NCBI GenBank assembly: GCA_017432285.1
Contig: JAFRJM010000042.1
Coordinates: 1-64,000 of the forward strand
Source of the DNA: Oscillospiraceae bacterium
GTDB taxonomy: Bacteria > Bacillota > Clostridia > Oscillospirales > Ruminococcaceae
Direction: 5' to 3'
Length of the DNA stretch: 64,000 nt
Part shown: piece after piece, positions 62,149-64,000 of the stretch
Layout of the letters: each line of letters opens with the position of its first letter
Position numbering within the stretch: position 1 is the first letter of the stretch
Notes under the pieces: model-generated
What the model saw: the letters and a program-made list of their open reading frames with translations, nothing else
What the model was told of the DNA's origin: nothing
Database searches by the model: none
Translations under genes and position numbers: made by a program

Positions 62149-63222
62149 TTATTCTCCTCTCAAAGCAATGATGTTTTTCCAGTCAAGAATAACTTTTCCT
62201 GATTGGCCGGACAGCATAGCTTCAAATCCTTTTTCATAATCTTCAACGTCAAAATGATGTGTGATGATTGGAGTTATATCCAGACCAGCCTGGATCATAG
62301 TGGTCATCTTGTACCATGTATCCCACACTTTTCTTCCATAGATACCCTTCAGATTCAATCCGTTGAAGATAACCGTTTCCATATCCACAACAGTATCTGA
62401 TTCCAGAAGGCCCAGAAGAGCTATATTCCCACCATGTTTCATGTTATGGATCATGGAATCCAGCGCCTTGGGAGAACCCGACATCTCAAGCCCTACATCA
62501 AAGCCTTCCGTCATGCCTATCTCTTTCATGACATCTTCAAGCGCTTCATCTTTCAGATTCACAGTACGTGTAGCACCGAGTTTCTTTGCAAGGTCCAGTC
62601 TGTACTGATTAAAATCTGTCACGACAACATGTCTTGCGCCAGAAAACCTTACAATTGCCGCAGCCATGCAACCTATAGGCCCTGCACCGGCAATAAGAAC
62701 ATCTTCACCGAGGACATCATATGAAAGCGCAGTATGAGTAGCATTCCCAAACGGATCAAATATCGAATACAGTTCCGTTGGAATGTTTGGATTGCATGGC
62801 CAGACATTCGATGCAGGTATCACAAGATACTCTGCAAACGCGCCGTTGCGGTTTACTCCAACTCCTTTTGCATCCTTGCAGTTCTCTTTATGACCTTCAA
62901 GGCAGTTCCTGCATTTCCCGCATGTTATATGTCCTTCACCTGAAACCAGATCGCCCGGCTTAAGTCCGAGAACGCCTGGTCCCACTTCTTCTATCCTTCC
63001 TACATATTCATGTCCTATCGTCAGTCCGGTCGGAATAGTATTCTGTGCCCAACGGTTCCAGTCATATATATGTACATCAGTACCGCAGATAGCAGTTTTA
63101 AGGATACGGATCTTTACATCATTTGGTCCTACTTCGGGAATAGGTACCTGTTTCATCCAAAGCCCCTTTTCCCTTTTCTCTTTAACAAGAGCCCACATCA
63201 TTCCGGAAACAGCCTTTTCCAT
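62149..63222 (-). CDS. tdh: L-threonine 3-dehydrogenase
   Basis: 357 residues from ATG 63222 with AGGGGGA upstream. Zinc alcohol-dehydrogenase family: [16 protein letters not shown] and GHEYVG for the catalytic zinc, [15 protein letters not shown] for the structural zinc, and [10 protein letters not shown] for [12 protein letters not shown] is specific for Tdh. It oxidises threonine to 2-amino-3-oxobutyrate, the substrate of Kbl. Confidence 0.95.
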   Translation of the reverse strand: MEKAVSGMMWALVKEKREKGLWMKQVPIPEVGPNDVKIRILKTAICGTDVHIYDWNRWAQNTIPTGLTIGHEYVGRIEEVGPGVLGLKPGDLVSGEGHITCGKCRNCLEGHKENCKDAKGVGVNRNGAFAEYLVIPASNVWPCNPNIPTELYSIFDPFGNATHTALSYDVLGEDVLIAGAGPIGCMAAAIVRFSGARHVVVTDFNQYRLDLAKKLGATRTVNLKDEALEDVMKEIGMTEGFDVGLEMSGSPKALDSMIHNMKHGGNIALLGLLESDTVVDMETVIFNGLNLKGIYGRKVWDTWYKMTTMIQAGLDITPIITHHFDVEDYEKGFEAMLSGQSGKVILDWKNIIALRGE

Positions 63223-63274
63223 GTATCCCCCTAAGCAATAGCATGCCACTCGCAATTTATATTAATCATCAGGA

Positions 63275-64000
63275 TCAGTCTTCGATATCTCCGCGTTCTT
63301 TAAGATCAGAGATGATCTGAGAATAAAACTCTTCGTTTATGCGGAACTTCTTAAGATAGATCCAGAATCCAAGTACGATGCAGATAACCGGAATAAGAAG
63401 CATAGCGACCTTGATAGTCACGACACCGCTGGAAGAGATCGTCTCTGCTGCAACGTTGCTGTCAGCAGTTTTGATACCCGCAAGTATTACGGACACACTG
63501 ATCACTGCTGTAGAAAGTGCACCACCGATCTTGTTGATCAGAGGCTGGATTGAGAAAGTAACAGACTCATGTCTGCGGCCCATCTTCCACTGTCCGTATT
63601 CGATCGTATCCGCCAGGAACATGAGCATAAGAAGCTGAATGAACGCTTCAGCAACAAAGATCAGTACTGCGGCAACCCCGATCAAGATCAACGATGATTC
63701 AGCAAATGAAAACAGCAAGTATCCCGCAACGATCAGAATAGTTGAGAATGTGTATAACTGTTTTCTATTGTATTTCTTGGAAAACAGCGGAAAAACCATA
63801 AGAGCTACAAGCTGTGCTATTCCGCATACGCCGGCAAGAACAGGATACATATTAATATCGCCATAAACATACTGCATGTAATATGTAGCAAATCCTGTTG
63901 TGATACAGTATCCAACCATAAACAGTGCCATGGCAAGCGCTGTCCACATAAGCTGATCATTCTTTACGATAGCGTTCCACATATCTTTCAGAGTGGTCTC
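63275..64000 (-). CDS. GPH-family (MelB-like) sugar:cation symporter, C-terminal part
   Basis: The reading frame is open to the right edge (upstream codons give ETTLKDMWNAIVKND), so at least half of the gene is missing. Six helices of the second half are visible. FLADTIEYGQWKMGRRHESVTFS is the hallmark of the glycoside-pentoside-hexuronide symporters. Substrate cannot be told. About 50 bases separate its stop from tdh; they may share a transcript. Confidence 0.88.
   Translation of the reverse strand, partial: ETTLKDMWNAIVKNDQLMWTALAMALFMVGYCITTGFATYYMQYVYGDINMYPVLAGVCGIAQLVALMVFPLFSKKYNRKQLYTFSTILIVAGYLLFSFAESSLILIGVAAVLIFVAEAFIQLLMLMFLADTIEYGQWKMGRRHESVTFSIQPLINKIGGALSTAVISVSVILAGIKTADSNVAAETISSSGVVTIKVAMLLIPVICIVLGFWIYLKKFRINEEFYSQIISDLKERGDIED

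Noticed and set aside
1-64000. Search for tRNA, rRNA, insertion sequence or prophage genes
   Set aside because: No cloverleaf-like segment with a TTCGA loop, rRNA stretch, transposase or phage gene was recognised by eye in the gaps; a tRNA scan would settle the first.

Overview
The window looks like a contiguous chromosomal segment of a low-to-moderate GC, Gram-positive anaerobe of the Clostridia (Bacillota). The evidence is family content and synteny: lipoprotein oligopeptide-binding protein, LCP-family wall protein, IreB, CD1247-type protein beside efp, RicT, a T-box in front of pheST, an L20-type leader in front of infC-rpmI-rplT, AGGAGG ribosome binding sites, and frequent GTG/TTG starts. 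I saw no rRNA, tRNA, CRISPR array, insertion sequence or prophage. The species cannot be named from this.

Layout. 1-1.2 kb: start of a secreted lipoprotein gene and a lipid kinase. 1.4-4.1 kb: purine nucleoside phosphorylase facing a zinc-ribbon/TPR/MORN membrane protein. 4.1-8.2 kb: Firmicutes replication/RNA-modification cluster (holB, ricT, ferredoxin, trmNF, rsmI, phosphodiesterase). 8.5-13.8 kb: MATE exporter, a UPF0371/DUF1846 protein with an esterase, a possible small leader ORF with terminator, and an MFS transporter. 14-20.2 kb: murC, acpS, T-box-pheS-pheT, ireB and a small unknown. 20.2-25.9 kb: secreted SGNH hydrolase with CxxC repeats, CD1247-like protein, efp, an M24 peptidase, an endonuclease-IV-like TIM barrel and rpsU.

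26-42.3 kb is a nearly gapless minus-strand run of fourteen housekeeping genes: trmH-type methylase, topA, trmFO, rnc, radical SAM, smc, ftsY, rdgB, yhbY, nadD, yqeK, LCP, rsfS, leuS. It is preceded by infC-rpmI-rplT, where infC appears to start at ATA.

The most interesting part is 43.8-53.7 kb. At 44.5 kb lies a Tet(M)/EF-G-like GTPase fused to a C-terminal NYN (YacP/Rae1-like) nuclease domain. It is translationally coupled to a ylmH homologue, which is an S4-domain protein linked to ribosome quality control. Next comes an oligopeptide ABC transporter operon with two unusual subunits: OppC carries an RCC1-type repeat domain of about 280 residues inserted after its first membrane helix, and OppF carries a charged helical insertion of about 190 residues after Walker A.

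53.8-64 kb continues with oppA, a second MFS transporter paralogous to the one at 12.6 kb, oligoendopeptidase F, the AzlCD branched-chain amino acid exporter, an acetyltransferase, the threonine-to-glycine pair kbl/tdh, and the C-terminal part of a GPH-type sugar symporter. Together these suggest peptide uptake, intracellular peptide cleavage, overflow export and amino acid catabolism.
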